NCBI RefSeq assembly: GCF_902506505.1
Contig: NZ_LR733406.1
Span: forward strand, 3,241,679-3,305,678
Direction: 5' to 3'
Length of the DNA stretch: 64,000 nucleotides
Origin: Pseudomonas sp. 8AS
GTDB taxonomy: Bacteria > Pseudomonadota > Gammaproteobacteria > Pseudomonadales > Pseudomonadaceae
Below the pieces are notes generated by a model, which made no database searches, was not told where the DNA came from, and was given only the letters and a program-made list of their open reading frames with translations. Of this stretch, positions 29,907 to 40,634 are shown one piece after another (within the stretch, counting starts at the first letter, position 1; the number at the start of each line of letters is the position of its first letter). Both the position numbers and the translations under genes were made by a program.

Positions 29907-30935
29907 ATGTCCGGCAAATTCCTCCTCGGCACCCTGGGCCTCGCCGGCCTGGCGGCCCTGAGTGTCGCCAGCACCCTGCTGCTCAGCCGTGAGGCACAGT
30001 CCGTACTCCCTGCGCCCTCCGCCACCACCCCCGCGGCACCTGCCGACCCGCGCAGCCGGCAGGCCAGCAGCCTGAACCAGCAATTGCGTCAGGCCGCACC
30101 GGCCCAGCTGGGCGATCCCGGCCCGCTGCCCGCTTCCCTCCAGGGCACGCGCCACGATGTGCGCCTGCAGCTGGATGAACAGGGCGCGCTGCGCGTCGAG
30201 GAAAGCCTGCTGCGCCTGTTCGACTTCTATCTCGCCGGCCTGGAAGAGGAAGGCATCGACAAGGTCCTGACGCGCATCCACCGCGATCTCGCCGCCCAGC
30301 TGCAGGGCCCGGCGCTGGAACAGGCCCGCGACCTGCTGCGCCGCTATGTGGATTACCGGATTGCCCTGCAGGACCTGCCCGCAGCTGACGGCAGCCTGGA
30401 CGCCGGCGCCCTGCGCCAGCGCCTGGAGGCGCTCAACGGGCTGCGCCAGCAGTTCTTCTCGGCCGAGGAATACCAGGCCTTCTTCGCCCGCGACAACGCC
30501 GAGGACCAGTACATGCTGCAGCGTCTGGCCCTCAGCCAGCACGGCGCTCTCGACGCAGGCCAGCAGCAACAGGCGCTGGCCGAACTGGAAGCGCAGCTGC
30601 CGGACGAGGTGCGCCAGGCACGCAGCGCCAGCACCCGCCATGGCGAGCTCTACGCCGCCACCCAGGCCATGCTGGCCGAAGGCGCCAGCGCCGAGCAGAT
30701 CCGCCTGCTGCGCGATCAGAGCCTGGGCAGTGCAGCCGCCGACAGCCTGGCCCTGCTGGACCAGCAGCAAGCCGAATGGCGCCAGCGCCTGAGCGATTAC
30801 ACCGCCGAGCGCGACCGCCTGCGCAGCGCCGGGTTGAGCCAGAACGACCTGGACAACGCCATCGCCGAACTGCAGAACAGCCGCTTCGACGAGCGCGAGC
30901 GCATGCGGGTCAACGCCCTCGACGCGGATCTCTGA
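29907..30935 (+). CDS. lipB: Lipase-specific foldase (lipase chaperone)
   Basis: 342 residues. An N-terminal membrane anchor (about 7-27), a Pro/Ala-rich variable linker (about 35-55), then an extended helical periplasmic domain. The family signature around the RxxFDY motif appears as RLFDFYLAGLEEEG (about residue 107), with Phe in place of the usual Tyr. It folds the cognate lipase in the periplasm while anchored to the inner membrane. It has a strong AGGAG site and follows lipA in the standard operon order. Also called lif, limA or lipH. Confidence 0.93.
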   Translation: MSGKFLLGTLGLAGLAALSVASTLLLSREAQSVLPAPSATTPAAPADPRSRQASSLNQQLRQAAPAQLGDPGPLPASLQGTRHDVRLQLDEQGALRVEESLLRLFDFYLAGLEEEGIDKVLTRIHRDLAAQLQGPALEQARDLLRRYVDYRIALQDLPAADGSLDAGALRQRLEALNGLRQQFFSAEEYQAFFARDNAEDQYMLQRLALSQHGALDAGQQQQALAELEAQLPDEVRQARSASTRHGELYAATQAMLAEGASAEQIRLLRDQSLGSAAADSLALLDQQQAEWRQRLSDYTAERDRLRSAGLSQNDLDNAIAELQNSRFDERERMRVNALDADL

Positions 30936-30982
30936 ACCCAGCCCGGCGCTTTGCGGCTACGCTGGGGGAAAAGGAGGTGGCC

Positions 30983-31201
30983 ATGAGCGACGAAGACGAC
31001 AACAAACCCCTCAGCTTCGGCCAGATGCTGCAGAGCATCCTGGCCGCCGCGTTCGGCGTGCAGAGCGGCAAACACCGCGCCCGCGATTTCAGCCGCGGCA
31101 AGCCCAGCCACTTCGTGATCCTCGGCGTGCTGTTCACCGCGCTGTTCGTGCTGGTGATCTTTTCCGTGGTCAAGCTGGTGCTGCACTTCGCCGGCGTCTG
31201 A
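30983..31201 (+). CDS. DUF2970 small membrane protein
   Basis: 72 residues: MSDEDDNKPLSFGQMLQSIL, a basic middle (GKHRARDFSRGK) and one C-terminal transmembrane helix (about 47-70). It matches the DUF2970 family in size and layout. Ribosome site AAGGAGGT at 30971-30978. It is 47 bp downstream of the foldase gene, so it may ride on the lipase operon without a related role. Its stop is 2 bp from the convergent binding-protein gene. Function unknown. Confidence 0.82.
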   Translation: MSDEDDNKPLSFGQMLQSILAAAFGVQSGKHRARDFSRGKPSHFVILGVLFTALFVLVIFSVVKLVLHFAGV

Positions 31202-31203
31202 GC

Positions 31204-32259
31204 TCAGCGCAGCAAGGCGTCGATCGAGCAGCTGTAGGCCTGCTGCCGCGGACTGCGCTGCAGGCTGAACCGGCGGAAATCCAAACCCTCGCCGGGCTGA
31301 GTCTGACGCTGAAGCAGGCGCCTGGCGTCGCGCCCATCGAGCAGGCGCAACGGGCGCGCCTGCTGATCCTTGCCGCCATGCTCGGCGAAATCCAGCCCCG
31401 CCGCATGGTCGTGCAGCATCGCCATGGCACAGCCGCCGAGGATGAAGTGGCCGCCGGCCAGGGCCGCAATCCGCCCCTCGAGGCGCGCCGTCAGCGCCCG
31501 CTGCGAGGTGTTCAAGGCCGAGTAGTGCAGCTGGCGCCCCGCCTCATGCGCCGCGCGCATGACGCCGAAAGCCATCTCGTCATTCGCCGCCCACGCCAGG
31601 CGAACCTCTGGGTAGCGCGGCAGCAGAGTCTTGGCCTGCTCGTAGGCACGCGCTTCCCGCCACTCGCCAAACACCAGCTGGCGCAGGCGCACCTGCGGAT
31701 GCTCGGCCAGGGCCCGCCGCAGGCCGGCCTCGCGCAGGGTCGCCGACGGCGTCTGCTTGATCCCGGAAAACGCCACCATCTCGCCCTGCGGCGCCTGCCG
31801 GATCAGGGCCTTGGCCATCAGGTAGCCGGCCTCTTCGTCGTTGGGTACCAGGCTGCCGATCCAGTTCGCGTACTGCTCGCGGCTGCCGCCCACCCGTTGC
31901 TGCTGTTCCGCCGTCAGGGTGCTGTGCAGGGCAAACAGCTTGACTCCGCTGGCGGCGAACAGGCGGAGGATTTCCGGCCCCAGGTATTGCTCGTTGGCGA
32001 ACAGCAGGTAATCGGGCCGCTCGGCCCCCCGCAGCACCTGATGGGCATTGGCCAGGATGGTCTGGTTATCGCGCTCGCCGTACAGCACGCGCAGCTGCAT
32101 GCCCAGATCGTCGGCCGCATCCTGCATGAACAGGGAGTAATCGACCCAGAACCGCTCGTTGGCGTGCCCCGGATTGAGGAACACCACGGAGGTGGCATGG
32201 GCTGCCAGGCACCCGAGCAGGCAAGACAGGGCAAGGCAAAGACGCGACAGCTGTTTCAT
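31204..32259 (-). CDS. Periplasmic sugar/autoinducer-type substrate-binding protein
   Basis: 351 residues from the ATG at 32259 (a TTG lies one codon upstream). A Sec signal peptide ends AHA, then SVVFLNPGHANERFWVDYS. The two-lobe periplasmic-binding fold (Peripla_BP_4 type) shows ANWIGSLVPNDEEAGYLMAK and WAANDEMAFGVM, the hinge and ligand region of the ribose/LsrB group. No ABC permease or ATPase gene is adjacent, so it may be a sensor-type or orphan binding protein. Ligand unknown. Confidence 0.8.
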   Translation of the reverse strand: MKQLSRLCLALSCLLGCLAAHATSVVFLNPGHANERFWVDYSLFMQDAADDLGMQLRVLYGERDNQTILANAHQVLRGAERPDYLLFANEQYLGPEILRLFAASGVKLFALHSTLTAEQQQRVGGSREQYANWIGSLVPNDEEAGYLMAKALIRQAPQGEMVAFSGIKQTPSATLREAGLRRALAEHPQVRLRQLVFGEWREARAYEQAKTLLPRYPEVRLAWAANDEMAFGVMRAAHEAGRQLHYSALNTSQRALTARLEGRIAALAGGHFILGGCAMAMLHDHAAGLDFAEHGGKDQQARPLRLLDGRDARRLLQRQTQPGEGLDFRRFSLQRSPRQQAYSCSIDALLR

Positions 32260-32575
32260 CAATCCGGGGTCATGAAAATGTGCGGCGCATTATACAGAGC
32301 CATGGCCGGCACTTGGCCATTATCGCCGTAGCAGCCGATGAAAGCGCCATCCTGTCAGAGACATACGACTTGCTTGATGGCCGAGATGTCCGTGCAATTC
32401 ACGACTGCAGTCGCGCCTACGAGAAGACATCGGCGTGAAGTCACGGGCAACGCCATGAAAAAGACGGTGCCACGCCCGTCAGACAGAGGTTGGGCTTCGT
32501 CGTGCGGCTCCTCAACTCAACCTACGGCTTGTCGCTACACGCAACCGGGACATAGCCTTTATTCGGCCCGGCGTT
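32260..32575. other. Intergenic region with a decayed repeat
   Basis: 316 bp, lower in GC and without a convincing gene. AGGTTG (32487-32492) and CAACCT (32518-32523) flank 25 bp and look like a degraded copy of the AGGTTGGGTT-type palindromic repeat common between Pseudomonas genes; a well-kept relative is at 52781-52807. The 107-codon open frame over it has an Arg/Pro/Ser-rich product and no ribosome site. Confidence 0.5.
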
Positions 32576-33313
32576 TCAAGCCGCCGGGCACGCCGGCTGG
32601 CGTAAGTCACCGAAGGCCAGCTGCAGCCAGTGGCGATAGAAGCCCTCCGCCACCCGGTTGAGCGCCGCCACCCGTGCCGGCAGGTCGGCCAGCATCTGGC
32701 GCAGGCCCTGCTGGCTGGCCTGGGTCTCGTCGAGCAGGTGCGACCAGTCCTGCAACCAGTCGCCGAGCAGCGTCTCGGTCACCTCCGGGTGGCCCTGCAG
32801 GGCCAGCACCTTGTCGCCCCAGGCAAAGCCCTGGTTCGGGCACCAGGGGCTGGACAGCAGCCACTCGGCACCGGCCGGCAGCTCGAAGGTGTCGCTGTGC
32901 CACTGATAGACCGGGAATTCGGCCGGCAGGTGGGCCAGCCACGGGCTGGGCTTGGCCTGGTCACGGCGCACCAGCGGCTGCCAGCCGACTTCGGTGTAGG
33001 GCATGCGATGCACCGGCGCGCCGAGGGCGCGGGCAATCATCTGCCCGCCCAGGCAGTGGCCGATCAGGGGAATATCGCGTTGGATGATGTGCTGCAAAGC
33101 GGCAACTTCTGCCCCGATCCAGGGCAGATCGTCGTTGACGCTCATCGGCCCGCCCATAACCGCCACGGCACGCGGGCGATCCAGGTCGTAGCCTGCGAGT
33201 TCACCGCGGTCGCAGCGCAACACGGTGAAATCCAGTTGATGGGCCTCCAGCACGCTGGCCAGGTGGCCCGGAGGACAATAATCGACGTGCGTTAGAATTA
33301 GAATGTCGGTCAT
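32576..33313 (-). CDS. Class I glutamine amidotransferase-like protein
   Basis: 245 residues with the class I amidotransferase fold: oxyanion VMGGPMSVND, nucleophile Cys 87 in IGHCLGGQ, and the His-Glu pair in LQGHPEV. It resembles the stand-alone GMP-synthase-like amidotransferases of Pseudomonas, which lack a synthetase domain. Possible role in gamma-glutamyl compound hydrolysis or amide transfer; not determinable here. The ribosome site GGAG is about 7 bp before the ATG. It is downstream of NAD-GDH on the same strand, behind a hairpin. Confidence 0.87.
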   Translation of the reverse strand: MTDILILTHVDYCPPGHLASVLEAHQLDFTVLRCDRGELAGYDLDRPRAVAVMGGPMSVNDDLPWIGAEVAALQHIIQRDIPLIGHCLGGQMIARALGAPVHRMPYTEVGWQPLVRRDQAKPSPWLAHLPAEFPVYQWHSDTFELPAGAEWLLSSPWCPNQGFAWGDKVLALQGHPEVTETLLGDWLQDWSHLLDETQASQQGLRQMLADLPARVAALNRVAEGFYRHWLQLAFGDLRQPACPAA

Positions 33314-33349
33314 GACTACTCTCCGGTGTCCGCTGCCCGTTATCCGCTA

Positions 33350-33380
33350 GAAAACGCAAAGCCCGTGCCGAAACACGGGA
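33350..33380 (-). terminator. Probable terminator downstream of NAD-GDH
   Basis: On the minus strand CCCGTG-tttcgg-CACGGG (33362-33379) is followed by CTTTGCGTTTTC. A 6-bp GC stem with a weak T-rich tail, between the GDH stop and the amidotransferase start. Confidence 0.5.
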
Positions 33381-33477
33381 CTCTACTGCGACTCTGCGGC
33401 GATTCTGCGAACTTTTTTACGGAGGCTAACCGAGTCGCCCGTGACCGGCCAGTGCCGGCACGGACAAACCTGCGCCA

Positions 33478-36400
33478 TCAGACGATGCTGACCGCCTGCT
33501 GATCGCTGCGCGCCAGATCCATCAGCTCGCGGTTGGCCACCGCATACATGGCGTAGTCGATACCGGTGGCCGCACGCAGCTCGCCGAGCATGACCAGCCA
33601 GCGCTGCACCAGCGCCTTGTGCTGTTCCAGCCAGAACCCCACCCGTTCCTCCACATCCGCCGGGCCTTCGGCCATCTGCAGCACCGACACGGTGATGGCG
33701 CGCTGCTGCCAGTCCAGGTCGTCGCGGAACGCCTCGCGGGCCAGGGCCTGCCAGTTGTTGTCCACCGGTAGGCTGGTGATCTGCTGCAGGTACCAGGACA
33801 GCTCCAGCGCCCCGCCCACGGCGAAGTAGGCGGTGGCCACGTCTGCGGCCGGCTTGCCGGTGACATCCGCCGCTTCGATGATCGGTAGCAGGGTGTACAG
33901 GTGGCTGGTGCCGGCGACCACGCGGGCCAGCTCCTCCGGCGTGCCGGCCTCGACGAAGCCCTGGTAGCGCGCCAGCCACTGCTCGCGGGCCGGGCCTTCC
34001 AGCAGCTCGTCCAGGCGTCCGGCCAGCTCGGCCACGCGCGGGCCGAAGTGGCCGACATCGCGGGCGGCGTCCAGCTCGTTACGGCGGCTGCGCAGGAACC
34101 AGCGGGTGGCGCGGCGGCCCAGGCGCATCAGCTCGTCCATCAGCTGTAGCTGCAGCTCGGCCGGCACCTTGTAGTCCAGTGCCTCGATCTGCTGCCACCA
34201 GTGCGGCAGGCGGAACACATCGCGAACGATGACGTAGGCGCCGGCGACGTTGGCCGCGCTCATGCCGGTGGACTCCTTCAGGCGCTGCACGAAGGTGATG
34301 CCCATGTGGTTGACCAGGTCGTTGGCGATCTGGGTGCTGACGATCTCGCGCTTCAGACGATGGCGGCGCATCGGCTCGGCGAACTTCTTGCTCAGCTGCG
34401 CCGGGAAGGCGGTCTCCATCTCGCGGGCCAGGTAGTCATCGTCCGGCACCAGGGATTTCAGCAGGGCTTCCTTGAGGTCGATCTTGCTGTAGGAGATCAA
34501 CACCGACAGCTCCGGCCGGGTCAGGCCCTGGCCACCCACGGCGCGCTCGTTGAGCTCGTCGTCGCTGGGCAGGAACTCCAGGGCACGGTCCAGCTTGCCG
34601 GCCGCTTCCAGCGCGGCCATCAGGCGCTTGTACTCGGGCAGGCGTTCGCGGGCGCGGCGCTCGGCCAGGGACAGGGCCTGGGTCTGCTTGTAGTTGTTGC
34701 CCAGCACCAGGTTGCCGACGTCGTCGGTCATCTCGGCCAGCAGCTTGTTGCGCTGCTTGCCGGTCATGTCGCCGGCGCCGACGATCTCGCCCAGCAGGAT
34801 CTTGATGTTGACCTCGTGGTCGGAGCAGTCCACGCCGCCGGCGTTGTCGATGAAGTCGGTGTTGCTGGCGCCGCCGCTCAGGCCGTACTCGACGCGGCCG
34901 AGCTGGGTCATGCCGAGGTTGCCGCCCTCGCCCACCACCTTGGCGCGCAGCTCACAGCCGTTGACGCGCAGGCCGTCGTTGGCCTTGTCGCCGACGTCGG
35001 CGTGGCTTTCCTTGCTCGACTTCACATAGGTGCCGATGCCGCCGTTCCACAGCAGGTCGACCGGCGCCTTAAGCAGGGCATTGAGCAGTTCGGTGGGCGC
35101 CAGCTTGTCGGCGCTGATGTCGAAGCGCGCCTTCATCTGCGGGCTGATGGCGATGCTCTTGGCACTGCGCAGGAAGATCCCGCCGCCTTCGGAGATCAGC
35201 TTGGCGTCATAGTCAGCCCAGCTGGAGCGCGGCAGGTCGAACAAGCGCTGGCGCTCGACGAAGCTCGAAGCCGCATCCGGGTTGGGGTCGATGAAGATGT
35301 GCATGTGGTTGAAAGCCGCCACCAGCTGCAGTTTGTCCGACAGCAGCAAGCCGTTGCCGAACACGTCGCCGGCCATGTCGCCGATGCCGATGACGGTGAC
35401 GTTGTCCTTCTGCACGTCGATGCCGCGCTCGCGGAAGTGGCGCTGCACCGAGACCCAGCCGCCCTTGGCGGTGATGCCCATGCCCTTGTGGTCGTAGCCG
35501 GCCGAGCCACCGGAGGCGAAGGCGTCGCCCAGCCAGAAGCCGTAGTCCTGGGCGATGCCGTTGGCGATGTCGGAGAAGGTCGCGGTGCCCTTGTCGGCCG
35601 CCACCACCAGGTAGGGGTCGTCGCCGTCGTGGCGCACCACGTTCTGCGGCGGCACCACGGCGCCGTCCTTGAGGTTGTCGGTGATGTCGAGCAGGCCGCT
35701 GATGAAGATGCGGTAGCAGGCGATACCCTCGGCCAGCACCTCGTCGCGGTTGCCGCCCACCGGCATCCTGCGCGGGATGAAGCCGCCCTTGGCGCCCATC
35801 GGCACAATCACCGCGTTCTTCACCTGCTGCGCCTTGACCAGGCCCAGCACTTCGGTGCGGAAGTCTTCCTCGCGATCCGACCAACGCAGGCCGCCGCGGG
35901 CCACGTCGCCGAAGCGCAGGTGCACACCCTCGACGCGCGGGCAGTAGACGAAGATCTCGAACTTCGGCACCGGCCGCGGGATGTCCGGGATCAGCCGCGG
36001 GCTGAGCTTGAAGCTGAAGTAGTGCTTGGCCTGGCCGTCAGCGTCCGGCTGGTAGAAGTTGGTGCGCAGGGTGGCCTTGATCAGGTCCAGGTAGCGCCGC
36101 AGGATGCGGTCCTCGTTGAGCACCGCGACGTTGTCCAGGGCGGCGAGGATGGCCTGTTCGAGCTTCTGCTGCTTGTCCTCCAAGTCCTCGTCGGTGAGCT
36201 TGCGCGCCAGGTAGAAGCGAGTGCGGAACAGGCGCACCAGCTCCTTGGCGATATCGGCGTGGTTGACCAGGGTGGCGGCGATGTAGCTCAGGTCGAAGCC
36301 CAGGCGGATCTGCTTGAGGTAGCGGGCATAGGCGCGCAGCAGCGCCACGTCGCGCCAGGGCATCGAGGCGGTCAGCACCAGGCGGTTGAAGCCGTCGTTC

Positions 36401-38340
36401 TCGGCGGCGCCGCCGACGATCTGCACGAAGGCGTCCTGCAGGGTGTCGTTGAGCTGCTGGATGTCGACATCCAGGCCTTCGGCGCTGGTGAAGGCGAAGT
36501 CATGAATCCAGAACTCGCGGCCATCGGCGCGACGCAGCTTGTAGGGGAACTCGCCGAGCACGCGCAGGCCGAGGTTTTCCAGGATCGGCAGCACGTCCGA
36601 CAGCGGCAGCGGCGTGTCGGCGTGGTACAGCTTGCAGTGCAGCTCCTGCTCGCCCTGGGCCAGCGGCTGGTAGAAGCTCATCACCAGCGGACGCTCGGTC
36701 GACAGGCTGAGTAGGTGCTGCATGTCGACCACCGCCGAATGCGGGGCGAAGCGTTCGCAGTAGCCGGCCGGGAAGCCTTTCGGGAAATCGGCCAGCACCT
36801 GGGTGCCCTGGGCCTCGCCGAAGCTTTCCACGACCAGGCTGGCGTAGTCGTCCTTCCACGAACGGCAGGCCTGGATGACTTCCTTCTCCAGGCGTACCGG
36901 GTCGATCTGCACCGGGTTCTTCGGGTCGACCTTGAGGATGAACTGCACCCGCGCCAGCACCGACTCGGAGAAGTAGGTCCAGAACTCGCAGTCACTGGCG
37001 CCCAGGCGCTCCATGAGGATCTGCTGGATCTTCACCCGCGTCTCGGTGGAGTACACGTCGCGCGGCACATAGGCCAGGCAGTAGGCGAAGCGGCCGTAGG
37101 GGTCCTTGCGCAGGAACAGACGCAGCTTGTTGCGCTCCTGGATCTGCACGATGGCGATGGCGGTGCTGAACAGCTCGTCCACCGAGGTCTGGAACAGGTC
37201 GTCGCGCGGCAGTACTTCCAGTACCTGCTCCAGCTCCTTGCCCAGGTGCGCCTTGGCGTCGAAACCGGAGCGGCCGGTGATTTCCGCCACCTTGCGACGG
37301 ATATAGGGGATGCGGCTGACGCTCTCGGCGTACACTGAGGAGGTGTACAGGCCCATGAAGCGGCATTCCTTGATCACCCGGCCCTTGGCGTCCAGCTCGC
37401 GGATGGAGACGAAGTCCGGGTAGGCCGGGCGATGCACGCGGCTCGGCGTGGCGGCCTTGGCAAAGGACAGCAGACGCGGCTCGCGCAGGAAGTCCACGGC
37501 CTCCTGTTCGACATGCAGCTCGTCCTGCTTGAGGCCCTTGCGCAGATGGCGCGACAGGCCGAGCAGGGACTTCTCGTCATACACCAGGTGGCCGCCGCCC
37601 TTCTCTTCGGCCACGGTGAATTCCTCGTAGCCGAGGAAAGTGAAGTGGTTATCCAGCAGCCAGCCGAGGAACACCTTGATCTCGGCCAGCTCGGCGCCGT
37701 CGACCTTGAGCTTGGCCTTGTCCAGCCAGGCCAGCAGTTCTTCGGCGCGGGCCTTCATCGGCGCAAAATCGGCCACCGCCAGGCGCACTTCCTCCAGCAC
37801 CTCCTGCAGGGCCTTTTCCAGGGTGCGCAGCTCGCCGACATTGGCGCAGCGGTCGATCTCCAGATACATCAACGCATCCTGCTGCACGCCCTTGCCGGAG
37901 CTGCCCTTGGCGAGGATCTCCTGCAGCTCGCCGCCCTTGCCGCGGCGCACGCTTAACACGCTGTTCTGCAGGGTATGGATGCTGTAGCCGCGGCGGTTCA
38001 GCTCCATGCGTACCGAGTCGACCAGGAATGGCAGGTCGACGTGCAGCACCTCCACGGCGGTATGGGTGGACTGCCAGCCGTGCTTCTCGTAGTCCGGGTT
38101 GTACACCCGCACCAGCGGCTTGGCGGCCTCGAAGTGCTCGAGCAGGCGCCAGGAGGACAGGGTGCAGCCGGCCAGATCGCCGAGGCGGCGCTGGGTCAGT
38201 TCGTCGAGGGCGACGATGCCGAAGAACTGCTCGGCGAACAGCGCCACTTGTGGCAACGCCTGCTCGCTGACGTGCTGAGCCAGGGCCGCTTGCAGTTGAT
38301 GCTGGAAGTCGGCTTTGCTGGCCGCAGTGAAAAACGCCAT
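33478..38340 (-). CDS. gdhB: NAD-specific glutamate dehydrogenase, long (about 180 kDa) type
   Basis: 1620 residues, the size of the large-type NAD-GDH of Pseudomonas, which deaminates glutamate to 2-oxoglutarate in arginine/glutamate catabolism. N-terminal ACT-like regulatory segments (about 1-600, FLVDSVRMELNRRGYSIHT) precede the catalytic core (about 700-1180), where GDVARGGLRWSDR, MGAKGGFIPRR and KGMGITAKGGW are conserved and IGIGDMAGDVFGNG is the NAD-binding glycine region. A long helical C-terminus follows. Cytoplasmic homo-oligomer. GGAG lies before the ATG at 38340. It is one unbroken frame. Confidence 0.97.
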   Translation of the reverse strand: MAFFTAASKADFQHQLQAALAQHVSEQALPQVALFAEQFFGIVALDELTQRRLGDLAGCTLSSWRLLEHFEAAKPLVRVYNPDYEKHGWQSTHTAVEVLHVDLPFLVDSVRMELNRRGYSIHTLQNSVLSVRRGKGGELQEILAKGSSGKGVQQDALMYLEIDRCANVGELRTLEKALQEVLEEVRLAVADFAPMKARAEELLAWLDKAKLKVDGAELAEIKVFLGWLLDNHFTFLGYEEFTVAEEKGGGHLVYDEKSLLGLSRHLRKGLKQDELHVEQEAVDFLREPRLLSFAKAATPSRVHRPAYPDFVSIRELDAKGRVIKECRFMGLYTSSVYAESVSRIPYIRRKVAEITGRSGFDAKAHLGKELEQVLEVLPRDDLFQTSVDELFSTAIAIVQIQERNKLRLFLRKDPYGRFAYCLAYVPRDVYSTETRVKIQQILMERLGASDCEFWTYFSESVLARVQFILKVDPKNPVQIDPVRLEKEVIQACRSWKDDYASLVVESFGEAQGTQVLADFPKGFPAGYCERFAPHSAVVDMQHLLSLSTERPLVMSFYQPLAQGEQELHCKLYHADTPLPLSDVLPILENLGLRVLGEFPYKLRRADGREFWIHDFAFTSAEGLDVDIQQLNDTLQDAFVQIVGGAAENDGFNRLVLTASMPWRDVALLRAYARYLKQIRLGFDLSYIAATLVNHADIAKELVRLFRTRFYLARKLTDEDLEDKQQKLEQAILAALDNVAVLNEDRILRRYLDLIKATLRTNFYQPDADGQAKHYFSFKLSPRLIPDIPRPVPKFEIFVYCPRVEGVHLRFGDVARGGLRWSDREEDFRTEVLGLVKAQQVKNAVIVPMGAKGGFIPRRMPVGGNRDEVLAEGIACYRIFISGLLDITDNLKDGAVVPPQNVVRHDGDDPYLVVAADKGTATFSDIANGIAQDYGFWLGDAFASGGSAGYDHKGMGITAKGGWVSVQRHFRERGIDVQKDNVTVIGIGDMAGDVFGNGLLLSDKLQLVAAFNHMHIFIDPNPDAASSFVERQRLFDLPRSSWADYDAKLISEGGGIFLRSAKSIAISPQMKARFDISADKLAPTELLNALLKAPVDLLWNGGIGTYVKSSKESHADVGDKANDGLRVNGCELRAKVVGEGGNLGMTQLGRVEYGLSGGASNTDFIDNAGGVDCSDHEVNIKILLGEIVGAGDMTGKQRNKLLAEMTDDVGNLVLGNNYKQTQALSLAERRARERLPEYKRLMAALEAAGKLDRALEFLPSDDELNERAVGGQGLTRPELSVLISYSKIDLKEALLKSLVPDDDYLAREMETAFPAQLSKKFAEPMRRHRLKREIVSTQIANDLVNHMGITFVQRLKESTGMSAANVAGAYVIVRDVFRLPHWWQQIEALDYKVPAELQLQLMDELMRLGRRATRWFLRSRRNELDAARDVGHFGPRVAELAGRLDELLEGPAREQWLARYQGFVEAGTPEELARVVAGTSHLYTLLPIIEAADVTGKPAADVATAYFAVGGALELSWYLQQITSLPVDNNWQALAREAFRDDLDWQQRAITVSVLQMAEGPADVEERVGFWLEQHKALVQRWLVMLGELRAATGIDYAMYAVANRELMDLARSDQQAVSIV

Positions 38341-38636
38341 GGTGATGCTCCGCTGGACTTGTTATTCGTGGAGGCGCCGCGCGTGCTTTCGGGCAGAAGG
38401 CTGCACCGCCGGGGTTCCAGGCAGTCTAGGCCATGTTGGAAACCCGCCAGTACGCACGACGACCGCTAGGTCACGCCAAGCTTAGCCAGTGCGCGTGAAA
38501 CCACGCTTGCAGCCCTGCGACATATTCGTTCATCGCCATGCTGCGCCGCGGCCATGCAGCGGGCGGATGGGCGCCTACCCAGATGCGCCGATGAGCTGCT
38601 AAGGTGCCGGCTTCCTCGCAGCCTGGTAGGGAAACC

Positions 38637-39494
38637 ATGGGCAACCGTCCTCTCGCGCGCTCGCTGCTGCGCCACTTCGGCAACCTGCTGGTCAGCGTCA
38701 TCGGCGCCCTGCTGCTGGGCCTGGCCGCCTGGCTTGCGCCGCCGCTGTTCGTCCCGCTGCTATGGGCCGGTGTACCGGTCTACCTCGGCGTGCTGCTGCC
38801 GCGCTGGATCGGCCGTGGCGAACGCCTGCGCCGGGCCGAGGCGGCGCGCCAGGCCGACCTGGGCAAATGGGGCTTTGCCTGCCGCGACCATGCCGGGCCC
38901 TGGCTCAACTACATCGACTATCCCCTGCTGCAGCGCTGCGAGCAGTTCGCCGGGCGCTACTTCTATGGCGAATGGCTGATCATCCACGACGGCCTGCTGA
39001 TCGTTAATCCGGGGTACTCCAGCGTCGACCTGCAGCGGGGGGAGGTGCGCTACGACTTCGCCCGCCCGCAGACCTACGCCTGGGACGGCTGCACGCCCAA
39101 GGTGCCGTTCTACTGGCTGGCCATCCTCGGCATTCCCGACTGGTGGGAGAAGCGCCACTCCATCCTGCGCCTGCAGCAGGGCCAGACGCAGGAAAGCCAG
39201 GTGTTCTGGCCCCTGGCCCACCCGGCCAGCCTGGTGCACGACGCGCTGTACCAGTACCTCAACGTCGCCCCGCTGGCCAAGCACGAGGCCGACCGGCTGT
39301 TCTTCCGGATGCTGCGCCAGGCCGGCATGGTCTGGCCGCTGGCCTTCGCCTACTACCTGGCCGTGCGCCTGTTCGGCGCGCTGGAGGTGCGCGGCCCGGC
39401 GCCGGCCAACAGCGCGCTGCGCTGCGTCACCCCGCTGCCGGCCAGCGCAGGGGCGCCGGCGCTGAACTTCGCGGTGCCGGCGCGGTCTGCTTGA
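38637..39494 (+). CDS. DUF1353-type membrane-associated protein
   Basis: 285 residues from the ATG at 38637 (AGGGA upstream). Two N-terminal membrane segments (about 12-55) precede a soluble domain. That domain has LLIVNPGYSSVDLQRGEVRY, a DUF1353-like beta region, and HPASLVHDALYQYLNVAP, where the paired His/Asp residues (HPAS..HD) give a metalloprotease-like pattern seen in DUF1353. A membrane-proximal peptidase is possible; no proof. The final 30 residues are Pro/Ala-rich. It stands alone between divergent NAD-GDH and the MoxR operon. Confidence 0.7.
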   Translation: MGNRPLARSLLRHFGNLLVSVIGALLLGLAAWLAPPLFVPLLWAGVPVYLGVLLPRWIGRGERLRRAEAARQADLGKWGFACRDHAGPWLNYIDYPLLQRCEQFAGRYFYGEWLIIHDGLLIVNPGYSSVDLQRGEVRYDFARPQTYAWDGCTPKVPFYWLAILGIPDWWEKRHSILRLQQGQTQESQVFWPLAHPASLVHDALYQYLNVAPLAKHEADRLFFRMLRQAGMVWPLAFAYYLAVRLFGALEVRGPAPANSALRCVTPLPASAGAPALNFAVPARSA

Positions 39495-39636
39495 GCCGCG
39501 ACCTCGCGGCGCAAAAGGGGAACTGGCCGGCACTGCGCGCGCCCAGGCCTGCCAGGTCGCCACACAATGCAGTAGAGTTGGCACCCCGATCGGGTGTTTT
39601 CGGCTACCCGTCAGTCCCTTTCCAGGAAGAACCTCG

Positions 39637-40596
<960 letters not shown>

Positions 40597-40634
40597 TGCC
40601 GACCCGCATTCGCCATGGCCAGGCCCGCTAAGCC

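Noticed and set aside
32338-32661. 107-codon open frame in the 32.3 kb gap
   Set aside because: No ribosome site; Arg/Ser/Pro-rich product; overlaps the amidotransferase end and a decayed repeat.
34201-36714. 837-codon plus-strand frame opposite NAD-GDH
   Set aside because: Antisense shadow of the GDH gene; composition is that of a frame opposite a real high-GC gene.
38471-38701. 76-codon minus-strand frame upstream of NAD-GDH
   Set aside because: Overlaps the start of the DUF1353-type gene, has no ribosome site and no family resemblance.
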